A stretch of 64,000 bases of DNA, taken from NCBI GenBank assembly GCA_950022295.1, contig OX465595.1, forward strand, positions 73,988,770 through 74,052,769, given 5' to 3'. Positions within the stretch are counted from its first letter, which is position 1. Each line of letters begins with the position of its first letter. The notes under the pieces are model-generated. The model searched no databases. It was not told the origin of the DNA and saw only the letters and a list, made by a program, of their open reading frames with translations. The DNA comes from Bromus sterilis. Its lineage: Eukaryota; Streptophyta; Magnoliopsida; Poales; Poaceae. Both the position numbers and the translations under genes were made by a program. Below, one piece after another: positions 1 through 12,011 of this stretch.

Positions 1-1921
1 CCACAATGCCATCTTCATCTTGCTTGTTGCGAAAAACCCATTTCGTACCAATGATATTATGCTTCTTGGGATCAGGTCTATCAACAAGGGACGAGACTTT
101 ATTTCTCTCGAACTGATTAAGTTCTTCGAGCATTGCAGTCATCCAGTCTGAGTCCTTCATGGCTTCATCAAATTTCGATGGTTCTAGCATGGATACAAAC
201 GAGAAATTTCCACAGAAGTTAGCTAAACGAGTACGAGAACGAGTGGTGGGACGACCTGGTAAATGAATCTCTTCGAGTATTGAGTCGACGTCCACTCTTC
301 TTCGAACACGAGGTAAAACTCCTTCATCAACTTGTGGATCCAGTTGTCCTTCGGGATCAGCTTGACCTTCGGGATCAGCTTGACCTTCGGGAACATTTTC
401 TTCGATTACGCGTTCTCCTTCGACCTGTACATCATTTGCTTCAGGATGTTGATCTCCAGCGCCCCGGGCTATGTGTGGGAACATTGGACCATCATCATCC
501 TTGTTTGCTTGACGTGCATTTCCATCGACAGGGCGAATATCTCCAATAGCCATGTACCTGATAACTTCATCCAAAGGTGGTTCATCCAGGTTAAGAGGTA
601 ATTGCTCTTTTTGAGAGCCGTTAGTTTCATCAAATCGAACATGTACAGTTTCTACAACTTTACCAAGTTGAGAGTTGTAAACTCTGTAAGTGTGAGAATT
701 TGAACCATAACCTAGGAGAAAACCTTCGTGAGCCTTTGGAGCAAACTTGGAGCTGTGATTCATATCTCTGATATAACATGGAGCACCAAAAACCCTGAGA
801 TATGAAACATTTGGCTTTTTACCAGTAATAAGTTCATGTGAGGTTTTCTTGAGAAACTTGTGCAGATAAACCTTGTTGATGATATGACATGCAGTATTGA
901 TTGCTTCAGCCCAGAACCTGATAGGAGTCTTGTATTCAGCAAGCATTGTTCTGGCCATTTCAATAAGTGTTCGATTCTTTCTCTCGACCACACCATTTTG
1001 TTGCGGTGTATAAGCAGCCGAGAATTCATGAGTAAAGCCATATTCATCAAGAAAATCTTCGATATGAGTGTTTTTGAATTCTGTACCGTTGTCACTTCTG
1101 ATATGCTTGGGAGATAATTCATATTCAGTCTGAGCTCTCTTAGCGAAGGTTTTGAAGATTTCAACAACCTTGCTTTTGTCATCTAGAAAGAAAACCCAAG
1201 TATATCGAGAGAAATCATCAACAATAACCAGACCATACTTGTTACCTCCAAGACTAGCATAATTTTGAGGACCGAATAAATCCATATGAAGTAATTCAAG
1301 AGGACAAGTAGTAGTCATTATAGTTTTTGCTGAGTGATGTTTCTTGGCAATCTTTCCCGTTTCACAGGCACTGCATAGACGATCTTTATCGAATTTCACA
1401 TTGTCATTTCCAACGATGTTCTTCTTCGAGATAAGAGTTTGAAGGTTTTTCATTCCTGCATGCCCAAGTCTTCGGTGCCATAACCAACCAGAAGTGGCTT
1501 TGGCCATTAAACATGTGGACACAACAGGTCCCGAAGAAAAATCAACAACATAAAGGTCACCTTTGCGATATCCTTCGAACACGAAGGAATAATAATCCTG
1601 TGAAAAGACAACACAACGAGAAGCAGAAAACAGTACAAGCATACCCATATCACAAAGTTTTGAGATCGACATAAGATTATATCCAAGTGATTGAACAAGC
1701 ATAACCTTGTCAATATGCTTATCCTTCGATATAGCTACCTTACCCAAACCAAGTACTTTTCCTTTGTTGTTGTCACCGAAGGTAATGTATCTCTGTGTAG
1801 ATTCAGTGAGTTTGTCTTCGGTGAACAAATCTTTGTCTCCGGTCATATGATTTGTACATCCACTATCCATGACCCATTCGGATCCACCGGAGACATAGCC
1901 CTGCAGAAGAATTAGTTCTTC
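1..1921 (-). CDS. SIRE-type Ty1/copia pol: protease, integrase, start of reverse transcriptase (partial)
   Basis: This frame is open from 1921 to the left window edge, about 640 codons. The order protease, integrase, RT defines Copia. Protease: aspartate triad DSGCTNHMTG, with D at residue 19. The pre-integrase zinc module follows (HRRLGHAG..., then CSAC). The integrase core has D214 (HMDLFGPQ), D277 (RSDNGTEF) and E313 (GVVERKNRT), which is D-X35-E spacing. An acidic linker with a PEGQAD repeat leads into the RT N-terminus (IIGTKWVFRNKQDEDG); the RT catalytic motif lies outside the window. One usual Trp in the RT entry motif is Ser here (NKVSSLV). The frame is offset by one base from the upstream gag frame, and the stop at 1922-1924 prevents upstream extension. 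No other lesion is seen. The products would act in the virus-like particle and, for integrase, in the nucleus. Confidence 0.9.
348..391 (-). repeat. 18-bp tandem repeat in the Copia pol linker
   Basis: Two identical 18-base units (348-365 and 366-383) and a partial third encode PEGQAD repeats on the minus strand, in the acidic linker between integrase and RT. The unit length is a multiple of three, so the frame is kept. Confidence 0.85.
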
Positions 1922-3722
1922 TTAACCACCCACAAACGAGCAGGTGACTTAGAAGGCATGGAAGAGCTAGATGGGGCAGCAATATTATAGCGAACAGGAT
2001 TGCATTGTCTATCTGGACCATCAAGCACACCATAAATATAATTCCTCGATGAGGGGTTAGAGTACTGATGAGTAACAGCAACTTTGGTGTTATCGTTACG
2101 ATGACGATAAACGTTTCTGTCGACACGATAGTATTCCTTCTGGGGAACATTTGAAGCAGGCACCAAGGGTTCATTTCTATCCTCGAGAGAATAGTAGTGA
2201 TTCGGTGGTACCGAGGATTTTCCCTGCATAGAATGGTTAGGGGGCAGTTTTTCTACGAGAGATTTGCGAACCCAGATCTGTCGCTTATAGAAACCATTCT
2301 TCGGAGGAGTACCAACGAATTCAGCTGACACCTTTCCTTCCTGATCTTTGACAAGCTTGTAGTCAGAATCAAGTGATTCATCAACAATAGCTTTGTCAAT
2401 TTTGCAACTGAAACCTGAAAGGTTAGCAATATCAATGGGCTTTTCTTTCGCAAGAACCCAGACAGTTTTAGGATACTGCTCGGGTTCCCAGTAGGTTCCA
2501 TCAGGATTGATTTTCCTTTCGAAGCCAACTCCTTCGTTTCGGGGATTCCTGTGAAGAAGAGCCTTTCGTAGGATATCACATAGGTACTGGTGTCCTTGCA
2601 CACTTTTGAACATGCCTGTTTCAAATAAATTTTTCAACCTGAGGAGTTCCTCGGTAATGGTTTCCTCGTTCGAGGGGTTAGTCTCATCAAGAACAATAGG
2701 TTGCTTTCCTTTCGATCTCTCAGAAATAGACTCAATTTTACTTCGTTCCAAACAGGTTAAGCAAGGTGAAGTAGATTCATTTTTAGTTTCTGAGCCTTGT
2801 TGAGCCATGAGCGTGAGATTGACACTTTCCAACTCTTCATTAGCCTCTGTCAGTTTCTCGAGAGCCATTTTCCCTTGAAGGAATTCATAGGTTAGCTTCT
2901 CGTAGTCCACTGAGAGAAAATCATGCCGAGAGGAAAGCTCATCATACTTTTCTTTCAGAGTAGCATGCTCATTCATCAAAGTTTGACCCTTCTCAATCTC
3001 ATCGATCAACAAAGTCTCAGATTTTTGAATAGTTTCACTTAGAGAGTCTAGCTCATCTTGTTGGATGGAAGCAATTTTGGCAAGTTTAGCATAACTTATC
3101 CTAGAGTTAATTTCATAAGCAGATCCATCAGAAGTATCGTAGGAATTCTTAGATGAGGATACCTTAGCCTTGGTCATGAAGCAGTAAGCTGGAGATTCAT
3201 CTTCGATGCTTTGGTTGGTGAAGAATGAACTTGAAGTCTTGCTCGAAGAAAATGCTAAACCAACAACGCCATCAGATTCGGAACCAGAACCAGAACCAGA
3301 TCTTGGGTTTGATTCAGCTTCGAAACCGGATGCTTCATCTTCAGAGTTCATTTCTTTACCCAGATAGGCTTTGGCACGATGGGAATTCTTTCGTCGAGAG
3401 GAATGTGATTTCGAGGAAGAACCCTCTCGATGCTTGTGATACTTCTTCTTCTTTTCATCATCAGAACCGTCTTTCTTGTCTTTTCTGGACTTTGAATCAT
3501 ATCTCTTCGACTCATAGTTTTTTCTCGATCTGTGAGACTTGCTCAAAGAATTGTTGTGAGAATGCTTTGATCTATGTTCAATTTCCCAAAGAGGACAATC
3601 AGCAATGAAGTGACCTGGCTTCTTGCACTTATAGCAACAGTTATCTTTCGCTGAAGAGTTTCTGGATGATGATCGATGCTGTGATGAATTGCTTGAATGT
3701 CTTGAAGAGTAGTTTCCGGCCC
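1912..3722 (-). CDS. SIRE-type Copia gag, C-terminal part
   Basis: This is the nucleocapsid and C-terminal part of a Copia Gag, open from the junction near 3722 to TAA at 1912-1914. It begins with Ser-rich sequence, then one canonical zinc knuckle CYKCKKPGHFIADC (3592-3636; CX2CX4HX4C) that would bind the genomic RNA. A Lys/Ser/Arg-rich tract (SRKDKKDGSDDEKKKK region) follows, then an acidic stretch. A long predicted coiled coil spans about 2830-3080, and a Lys-rich C-terminus ends in LWVVKKN. A coiled coil after the knuckle is typical of SIRE/Maximus Gag. The capsid N-terminus and 5' LTR are missing because the element is cut at about 3722. There is no authentic start in the window. Pol begins one base out of phase right at the stop, probably through a single-base loss in a once continuous gag-pol frame. 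Confidence 0.85.
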
Positions 3723-5902
3723 TTCACCGCGCCCGGCCGCCGCCGCCCCCGGCCGCCCTCGCCGGTGCTCGCCTGGCCGTAGGAGCCGAGGCCCCGAGCC
3801 GGAGCCGAGCTCCATAGCTCCATGCCCCTGTGCGTGCCCGTGGAGAAGATGAAGTTAGAAAAAAAAAGTCAAAAAAACGGTTTCGAATTTTTTTTCCAGA
3901 TCTGGATCCAAAACCCCGATACCGTTTTCGCGACTACTTTTTAACCGTAACTCGAAATTGGGCGAATCCAGTTGCTTTGCGACCGTGTAGAAATTTTCTA
4001 GCCAGTAGAGCTAGTGTTACAGAAGTTTGAAGTTTTTAAATTTGGATCCCAAGCTGATCCAAATTTGGACTTCCGGCAGCCGTAACTTTTAACCGGTGCG
4101 CCCGTTTGCGCTGTTTATTTTTGCGGTGGATCACTCGTTCCATGTACCTTATGTTTATACCATGTGTGCACAAAAATTCACAAGTTTATTGATCTGTTTA
4201 AATTCAAATTCAATTCAATGTTGCAATTGCTATGACTTGCGTTGTAGTATTCCGTTTCACGTGATTCTTTTTGCATATTGGATCATATGAGACATCTTGT
4301 CGGCAATATCCACACACCATTCATATTGCTATGATCTTTACCTTGATTTCATAATGCCTTGATCATACTCTTGTATCGACAACTTTTTATCCGTTGACTC
4401 TCTCGAGGTCACTTCCACCGATCACCTTCGAGCACATCCACACCTTTGCACTTTAAGGTTTTTTTTCATTGCTAAAACCTTTGTGATTGTTTTGTTGATC
4501 TTATGTTTTGTCCTTGTGGTGTGATTTCTTATTGAGTTCTTTCGTTGACGATAGATTTCTCGGAGTGTGACGAATAGAGTTGACTGGAATGTGAGAGCGA
4601 AGATCTTCATCGAATGTATAAGGCAAGTGATACTTTGACCATACTCATACCTATATTTTCTATATGCATTATGTTGGGATTATCACCCTATTGCATGCTA
4701 GGTTTTTTATTATTCTGTTGCTGCAAAACCAGTTATGATAGCCATATGTCTTGACTTGTCTACCGTAGATCAACCTAGCCGTGTTGTTACTTATTTTCTA
4801 TGCTTTGTAGACGTGGTTTGGGTTGTGCAAATTCATGGAGTGCATGTGAGCTATTTAATAACTTGTGTAGCAACTGTTTAATAAATAGAAATCACTTCTG
4901 GACGGGCAGGAGTGCTTCCTGGGGGCTCGTTCCTTATCTAAAGTCGAGACCAGGTTGTACCCCTAATGGTTGGTTTGGTGGTCGAGAATACGTCATGGCG
5001 AGTAACCTCTGACGCAGTGGGCGCCGTCCAGGCTCAAAAAGATCAGACATGCAATATTACTAGTAGCTTCCGTGTACAGCCACTGGCTATATGGGCTCTG
5101 GCTTAGCACGAGTATGTTGTGGGGAACCTGGCCCTGGTAGCTAGCTGATGTAGATGTGTGGTTAGGTGTACCGGCTACCAAAGGGTGGAGGCAACCTCTT
5201 CAGAAAGTCTTTGTCTCAATCTTCGGGTTGAGTCCAGTGGGGAACGTGTACAACCTCTACAGAGTGTATAAACTGATCATGATTAGCCGTGTCCACGGTT
5301 ATGGACGAACTTTGAGCAACTAGTCAGTACTGTTGATGAATGATCTTGACAGATGAACACTTAATAATAATTTGGTTGGGACAAGAGTAGCATGGGTTGC
5401 TGTGTGTTTCAGGTAGAATTCAACTTAAAATTTTGATTAGTCTAGTTCAGGAGAAAAATTGGATTTCTGCAAAACTAAACCATAAGCCTTTCCTTTGACT
5501 TACCTTGCATGTAGTTGTAGGTCCTTTATATAAATTTTTCCGTCTCACTTGTCGTACAAATCAGATGTACTGACCCGTTGTCGGGCTGTAACCTTCGGTG
5601 TTGCAGGTTTTTCAGACGATCAGTAAGGTGCGTTTAGGGGTTGCGAGTCTACACTCAGCATGTTCGCATGTGGTTGTTGATGGACTCCACGTTACTTGTT
5701 ATTGCTTCCACTATGTTTATATTGAATAAGCTAGCCTTGAGCTATGCAACTTGTTATTTATTTTACTCTGGATCATATGTTGTAATAATGATGCACTTGT
5801 ACTTTGATATACATCTATTATACTGTGTGTGCCAGCGAGTTCGATCCAGGGACTGTCACTTGAGCACAGAGACTTCAATTTGGTGTGAATTGGGTCGCTA
5901 CA
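3723..5902 (+). mobile_element. Partial LTR (LTR1) of the non-autonomous large-LTR family, 5' truncated
   Basis: From about 3745 this matches 9841-11997 at an almost constant offset of 6095-6096 bases, with scattered substitutions. It ends in the same ...CGCTACA terminus at 5902, directly before the primer-binding site. About 1.1 kb of the LTR start, including the TATA box, is missing where it abuts the Copia gag. The exact junction is blurred within GC-rich sequence at 3720-3745. No gene is visible in it; short frames here are incidental. Confidence 0.85.
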
Positions 5903-5904
5903 GA

Positions 5905-5916
5905 TGGTATCGGAGC
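5905..5916 (+). other. Primer-binding site (initiator tRNA-Met type), one base changed
   Basis: TGGTATCGGAGC lies two bases after the LTR end. The intact copy at 12000 reads TGGTATCAGAGC, complementary to the 3' end of initiator tRNA-Met, so copy A has an A-to-G change. Confidence 0.85.
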
Positions 5917-6512
5917 AGTGTGTTGACTGTAGGTCGTGACCCTAGAAAATGGATGGAAAAAGCCATAGGAACAAAAATATTTTATCACTCTTTGATTACT
6001 TACTCTCTCCACTAGTATTTCTTATATATTATTCATCTTCTAAAACCCCTCATCTTGTTTTACTATGAATACCCCTTGAGTTGCTTACCCCTGAAGACAA
6101 GACAATTGAGAAGAACATCATCAACCTCAGGGATCAATTGGAGTTATGATTATCGGAACTAGAAGGAATAACCTACGGTGATCAATAAGTTTGACACTGT
6201 GAGTGGAACCTTTAAGATTAGCTTAGCTGAGAAGGATGAAGCTAGAATCAGACCACCACCTTTTATGTGAAGTTAGATGAACGAATTTCGCGTAGCATGA
6301 TAAGATCGTATGTCTTGCACATATGACCTTACTCTAGGGCGTGTTTGTGTGTTTTGACTGTTGTGACTGTATTGTTTGTGGTTATGTGTTACTGTCGAAC
6401 GTAGGTGTTTTTGCCACTTTCTTGTTTGAGTGCATATGTTTGGTGTATTCTGTAGCTGTTGTCTTGTCGGTGTTATAGTTTTGCCCTAACCCTGGTCGTA
6501 TGGGTTTAATAG

Positions 6513-7121
6513 ATGGAGTATGGAGTAGGACTCGCCCTTTTCGGGGTGATGTCGAGACTGAAGGTGGAGCAATGGATTCGTAATATGGAGGAGCATATGG
6601 AGCGTAACAAGGTTGGAAGTGAGGACATGGTCCCCTATGCTGTCAAGTACTTTGTAGAAGAGGTTGCTACTTGGTGGAGAATGCACCAAGCGATTGACGA
6701 ATCACGAAAGAAAATTACTTGGAAGTAGTTCACTAAGATTTTGTTGGGATCCCGCCTTGTCACTCCGATGCAAAGGACGGTAAACCTTAAGAGGATCCGC
6801 GCCTGTACAATTTGCGGAGAAACAGGGCACTCCTATGAAGGACACCAAGATGGATGTTCCTATTGTGAAGAAATTCACTCGGGTGAAGAATGCCCCACTG
6901 CACAAGTCACATGTTTTACGTGTGAAGGAACTGATCATTACCCCGCTCAGTGTCAATTTTTCATCGTGACACAACAAGTGGTTCAACATCAAAAGGAAGA
7001 AATGAAGAAAGCTATCCAAGAATTGAAGGAAGCACCCGTGAAGAAGAGAAAGAAGGACATTAGCCACATTCAGTGTTTCCGGTGCAGGAATATGGGACAT
7101 TACGCCAACATGTGTCCATAA
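6513..7121 (+). pseudogene. Gypsy-like gag remnant with several zinc-knuckle motifs (copy A)
   Basis: The ATG at 6513 opens a frame of 203 codons, broken by a TAG at 6726-6728 that lies inside an otherwise continuous frame. The first part (VEQWIRNMEEHMERN ... VPYAVKYFVEEVATWW) resembles the helical Gypsy capsid segment that normally reads E-W-L-x-x-M-E-x-H then A-x-x-W-W. The second part has four Cys/His motifs: CTICGETGHSYEGH (CCHH), CSYCEEIHSGEEC (spacing CX2CX3HX4C), CFTCEGTDHYPAQC (canonical) and, after a Lys-rich helix with KKRKK, CFRCRNMGHYANMC (canonical). It stops at 7119-7121 with no protease after it. The likely role is RNA packaging in trans or relict Gag. The capsid is short and the N-terminus uncertain. 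Confidence 0.75.
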
Positions 7122-7766
7122 TTGGGGGGGAAGGAGAAGTTGTGAACGTGGAAGAAAGGATGCTGAATTGAAGAAGCTTATGTTTGGCAACTGGAGAATA
7201 GAATTTTCATAGGTGTGCACTAAGTGCACGATGCTACATTTTTATGTTAGTTGGAGATGTGTATCGATGCATGTTTGCTATGGATTGATTAGATGTGTTA
7301 TGTCATGATTTGTTTTGTTAAGTTTTGTCTTGTACCCTGTGGCCCTGATATGTCGTTGATTGTTATTGTGTGTGGTGCTTTGCATTTCTTCTATACGAGT
7401 GGAACAGGTTTACGTTTCATTAGAACCCTCATCTATTTAGTATGCTTCAAGACTGAAGGAGACATAACAACAACAAGAATAAATTGGCAAGTGACTCAAC
7501 GATACGAAGATTACTTCAACAACTCGAAACGGAAACTACCGTCATTGAAGACCTGAAGACTTGAAGACCTGGAAGATTCAAGTTTCTACCGTTAGATCAT
7601 TTCTGTGAGCTGTCATTTCTTGTTTTACCGACAGCTACACATCAAAACTTATATTTCAAAACTAGTGTGATGTTTGTATGGGTATCTCTCCCTATCTCTC
7701 TCTCTACCTCGCTATCTACATTCTATTCCCCCTCATCCTCATCCTTAAACTGAAGAAGCTACTACA

Positions 7767-7997
7767 ATGGATGCTAATGTCAATACTGGAATAAAGATGA
7801 TGCAACCAATACCAATTTCAAAGTTGAACCCCATGTGCCAGGATCTTACAACAAGCAAGCACAATCTTGCTGAAGGGAGAACTCTGGAGGAAGTTGAAGT
7901 CCACCAGTACACGTTTTACAGCAGTTTGCGAAAACCTGAGAGTTGTGAGGAAACGATAGATGTTTTGGTTGGCTTGCAAAACAATGGATTTATCTGA
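7767..7997 (+). CDS. Unrecognised 76-codon ORF in internal region A
   Basis: The ATG at 7767 and TGA at 7995-7997 bound 76 codons with no motif I recognise. The first 40 or so bases are conserved in copy B at 13861, where the frame is cut by the rearrangement near 13904. It may be a chance frame in the untranslated 3' part of the element or a scrap of an older pol. Confidence 0.2.
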   Translation: MDANVNTGIKMMQPIPISKLNPMCQDLTTSKHNLAEGRTLEEVEVHQYTFYSSLRKPESCEETIDVLVGLQNNGFI

Positions 7998-8735
7998 ACC
8001 CAGTTCAGGATTAAGAGGACTTTCTGCAGTGTTTGTGAGGATGATCGAGTGTTAGATTGGGAGATTCGCTAAACCATATACAAGCTAATGATTTGTGTGT
8101 GGAATGGATTGATCACCATGACGACTACCCTTATTATTCGCTCTTGCTATGCGGGATAGTAAATCTTGAGTGACTTACCTATAGCAGAGAGACGACGATG
8201 TTAAGCCTAAACCATAGAATGGTACGATGTGTGACCCCTGTAGGAGATTACCGTTTGTGTTATACGGTGAGTATAGACCAAGACCTTTTGCTGCAGGTAT
8301 CCTGTAACAATATTCTGGATGACCACCAAGAGAGAAATCGATAGTTGTTTAGTAGTGGCGTCTGACCTGTCAGCCATGAAGTCTCAGTACTTGGAAGACC
8401 ACTCACTTGCTAAGGAATGGAAACCTCAAAGGAGGAATTCGTGAAACCTCAAAGACCGCAGGTGAAACCTGTACGGAGAATGTCATCGATGGATTAAGAT
8501 ACTGGAAGCCCACACTTGTGATGAAGAATTCCATGCCCCCAATGGAGTATGAAGATTATGTTTGAGGAGCTCGCTGAGGAAGCAAGATTTTGAAGACCAC
8601 GTCACATTTCTTTTAAGGGTGGTAGCACCCTAGCTCATCGGAGGATCGATGGACTGTCATGAAGACCCGAACCCTAACCTTTCTTTCTAGCCTTCTCGAA
8701 TCTCGAGGACGAGATTCCTTTTAAAGGTGCTAGTG

Positions 8736-11700
8736 TGTAACATCCCAAAATTCTCCGAATTTTGGAATGTTAATAAAATTAAATAGATAATGATTGTTTG
8801 CTTGATGTGTTTGATTTTCTCTGGGATTTAAAACTTTCTGGAGTTTATTGAATATTAAAATGAGAGGGAATAAAAGGACTTTCCCTAATATTCATAATTG
8901 ATGTTTTTGAAATTTACTATTTAAAACAAAACCAACAAAACAAAATGAGAGAAGGTAATATGACTCCTTCAACTTATTAAAAGTTTGGAAAAGGTTTAAA
9001 ATCTTTATTGGAATTCCTTTGAATATTCAAAACATTTTTCAACTCAAGGAAATTCATTTGAGAGGATATAAAAGGACATATCCCCATTTTAATTTGTTGA
9101 AAAATAGTTTAAAATATTATTGGGAGACTTTTTAATTTTACTTTGGAGTTATGAATATTTTCTAAAAATATTTTGGGAATTTATTTATGCTCCGGAAAAG
9201 TTTTTAAATCAATTTTCGGAGTTTTCGGTATTTTTAAAATGCCAGAAAAGTATTTAAAAATATTTAAAAATAAGTTGCAAAGTTTTTTTATTTTATTTTA
9301 ATATTTTGGTCAAGCCAAAAATTCAGTTTTATTATTTTAAAAATATTGGCGAAGAAGGAATTTTAAAATAAATTTCCGTGATTTTTCTAATATTGTTTTG
9401 GGCCTAACGGGCCTGTTCTGTTTTTTTTCCGCAGACCGATTTTGTATTTATCTCGGATTTAAAAAAAAGGGATTAGGGGCTGGCTATAAATAGCCCCGAT
9501 TAGGGCTAACTTATTTTCTCTTAGCATTTTTAGGGTTAGACTAAATTAATCCGCGGGACCGGCCGCCGCCGACGTCATCGCCGGAATCTCGCCGGAGCAT
9601 CGCCGGAGTTGCGTTTTTTCGCGATTTTTCGAGGTTACTTCGCGATCCGCCGCCGCCTGCGCCCGACCCCGCGCCTCGCCGGAGTACCCCGCCGCCCTAG
9701 CCGCGCCGCCCCCAGCTGCACCGCCGCCGCCGCCGCCGCAGGCCGGCGAGCCGGCCGCCGCCCGCCTCCATGGCCGGAGCACCCCGCGACCGTGCGCCCT
9801 GCCGCGCCCGTGGCCGCGCGCCCGTGCGCCCAGGCCGCCCCGCCCCCGGCCGCCCTCGCCGGCGCTCGCCTGGCCGTAGGAGCCGAGGCCCCGAGCCGGA
9901 GCCGAGCTCCATAGCTCCATGCCCCTGTGCGTGCCCGTGGAGAAGATGAAGTTAGAAAAAAAAGTCAAAAAAACGGTTTCGAATTTTTTTTCCAGATCTG
10001 GATCCAAAACCCCGATACCGTTTTCGCGACTACTTTTTAACCGTAACTCGAAATTGGGCGAATCTAGTTGCTTTGCGACCGTGTAGAAATTTTCTAGCCA
10101 GTAGAGCTAGTGTTACAGAAGTTTGAAGTTTTTAAATTTGGATCGCAAGCTGATCCAAATTTGGACTTCCGGAAGCCGTAACTTTTAACCGGTGCGCCCG
10201 TTTGCGCTGTTTATTTTTGCGTTGGATCACTCGTTCCATGTACCTTATGTTTATACCATGTGTGCACAAAAATTCACAAGTTTATTGATCTGTTTAAATT
10301 CAAATTCAATTCAATGTTGCAATTGCTATGACCTGCGTTGTAGTATTCCGTTTCACGTGATTCTTTTTGCATATTGGATCATATGAGACATCTTGTCGGC
10401 AATATCCACACACCATTCATATTGCTATGATCTTTACCTTGATTTCATAATGCCTTGATCATACTCTTGTATCGACAACTTTTTATCCGTTGACTCTCTC
10501 GAGGTCACTTCCACCGATCACCTTCGAGCACATCCACACCTTTGCACTTTAAGGTATTTTCTCGTTGCTAAAACCTTTGTGATTGTTTTGTTGATCTTAT
10601 GTTTTGTCCTTGTGGTGTGATTGCTTATTGAGTTCTTTCATTGACGATAGATTTCTCGGAGTGTGATGAATAGAGTTGACTGGAACGTGAGAGCGAAGAT
10701 CTTCATCGAATGTATAAGGCAAGTGATACTTTGACCATACTCATACCTATATTTTCTATATGCATTATGTTAGGATTATCACCCTATTGCATGATAGGTA
10801 GTTTATTATTCTGTTGCTGCAAAACCAGTTAGGATAGCCATATGTCTTGACTTGTCTACCGTAGATCAACCTAGCCGTGTTGTTACTTATTTGCTATGCT
10901 TTGTAGACGTGGTTTGGGTTGTGCAAATTCATGGAGTGCATGTGAGCTATTTAATAACTTGTGTAGCATATGTTTAATAAATAGAAATCACTTCTGGACG
11001 GGCAGGGAGTGCTTCCTGGGGGCTCGTTCCTTATCTAAGGTCGAGACCAGGTTGTACCCCTAATGGTTGGTTTGGTGGTCGAGAATACGTCATGGCGAGT
11101 ACCCTCTAACGCAGTGGGCGCCGTACAGGCTCAAAAAGATCAGACATGCAATATTACTAGTAGCTTCCGTGTACAGCCACTGGCTATATGGGTTCTGGCT
11201 TAGCACGAGTACGTTGTGGGGAACCTGGCCCTGGTAGCTAGCTGATGTAGATGTGTGGTTAGGTGTACCGGCTACCAAAGGGTGGAGGCAACCTCTTCAG
11301 AATGTCATTGTCTCAATCTTCGGGTTGAGTCCAGTGGGGAACGTGTACAACCTCTGCAGAGTGTATAAACTGATCATGATTAGCCGTGTCCACGGTTACG
11401 GACGAACTTTGAGCAACTAGTCAGTACTGTTGATGAATGATCTTGATAGATGAACACTTAATAATAATTTGGTTGGGACAAGAGTAGCATGGGTTGTTGT
11501 GTGTTTCAGGTAGAATTCAACTTAAAATTTTGACTAGTCTAGTTCAGGAGAAAATTGGCTTTCTGCAAAACTAAACCATAAGCCTTTCCTTTGACTTACC
11601 TTGCATGTAGTTTTAGGTCCTTTATATAAACTTTTCCGTGTCACTTGCCGGACAAATCAGATGTACTGACCCGTTGTAGGGCTGTAACCTTCGGTGTTGC

Positions 11701-11997
11701 AGGTTTTTAGACGATCAGTAAGGTGCGTTTAGGGGTTGCGAGACTACACTCAGCATGCTCGCATGTGGCTGTTGATGGACTCCACGTTACTTGTTATTGC
11801 TTCCGCTATGTTTATATTGAATAAGCTAGCCTTGAGCTATGCAACTTGTTATTTATTTTACTCTAGATCATACGTTGTAATAATGATGCACTTGTACTTT
11901 GATATACATCTATTATACTGTGTGTGCCAGCGAGTTCGATCCAGGGACTGGCACTTGAGCACAGAGACTTCAATTCGGTGTGAATTGGGTCGCTACA
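8736..11997 (+). mobile_element. Complete 3.26 kb LTR (LTR2) of the large-LTR family
   Basis: The LTR is bounded by TGTA at 8736 and TACA at 11997 and followed by a tRNA-Met primer site at 12000, so both ends are defined. The first 800 bases are AT-rich (U3). A TATA box lies at 9485, then a GC-rich block at about 9545-9930 and an AT-rich remainder matching LTR1. It closes internal region A and opens internal region B, so one LTR serves two internal domains. No gene is supported inside it; open frames in the GC-rich block occur on both strands. Confidence 0.88.
9482..9495 (+). promoter_or_regulatory. TATA box of LTR2 within a palindrome
   Basis: GGCTATAAATAGCC is a 14-base palindrome around a TATAAATA element, about 750 bases into the LTR and ahead of the GC-rich block. 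Transcription would be expected to start some 30 bases downstream, near the TTTTAGGGTTAG sequence. Inferred from sequence only. Confidence 0.65.
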
Positions 11998-11999
11998 GA

Positions 12000-12011
12000 T
12001 GGTATCAGAGC
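12000..12011 (+). other. Primer-binding site, initiator tRNA-Met type
   Basis: TGGTATCAGAGC, two bases downstream of the LTR end TACA, is the standard complement of initiator tRNA-Met. Confidence 0.9.

Larger units (their letters stand above)
5903..8735 (+). mobile_element. Internal region A of the large-LTR family (non-autonomous)
   Basis: This 2.83 kb segment lies between an LTR end (TACA at 5902) and the next LTR start (TGTA at 8736). It opens with a primer-binding site and holds a gag remnant (6513-7121), but no protease, RT, RNase H or integrase motifs. The stretches 5917-6512 and 7122-8735 contain no recognisable gene. A tail reading CTCGAGGACGAGATTCC lies just before the 3' LTR and resembles the end of Gypsy pol in the neighbouring elements. 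A long LTR with no pol fits the LARD type of non-autonomous element. Confidence 0.8.

Noticed and set aside
9546..10007. Long minus-strand Gly/Arg/Ala-rich ORF in LTR2 as a protein gene
   Set aside because: It is antisense to the LTR leader with low-complexity composition and no homologous domain, and the plus strand is equally open.
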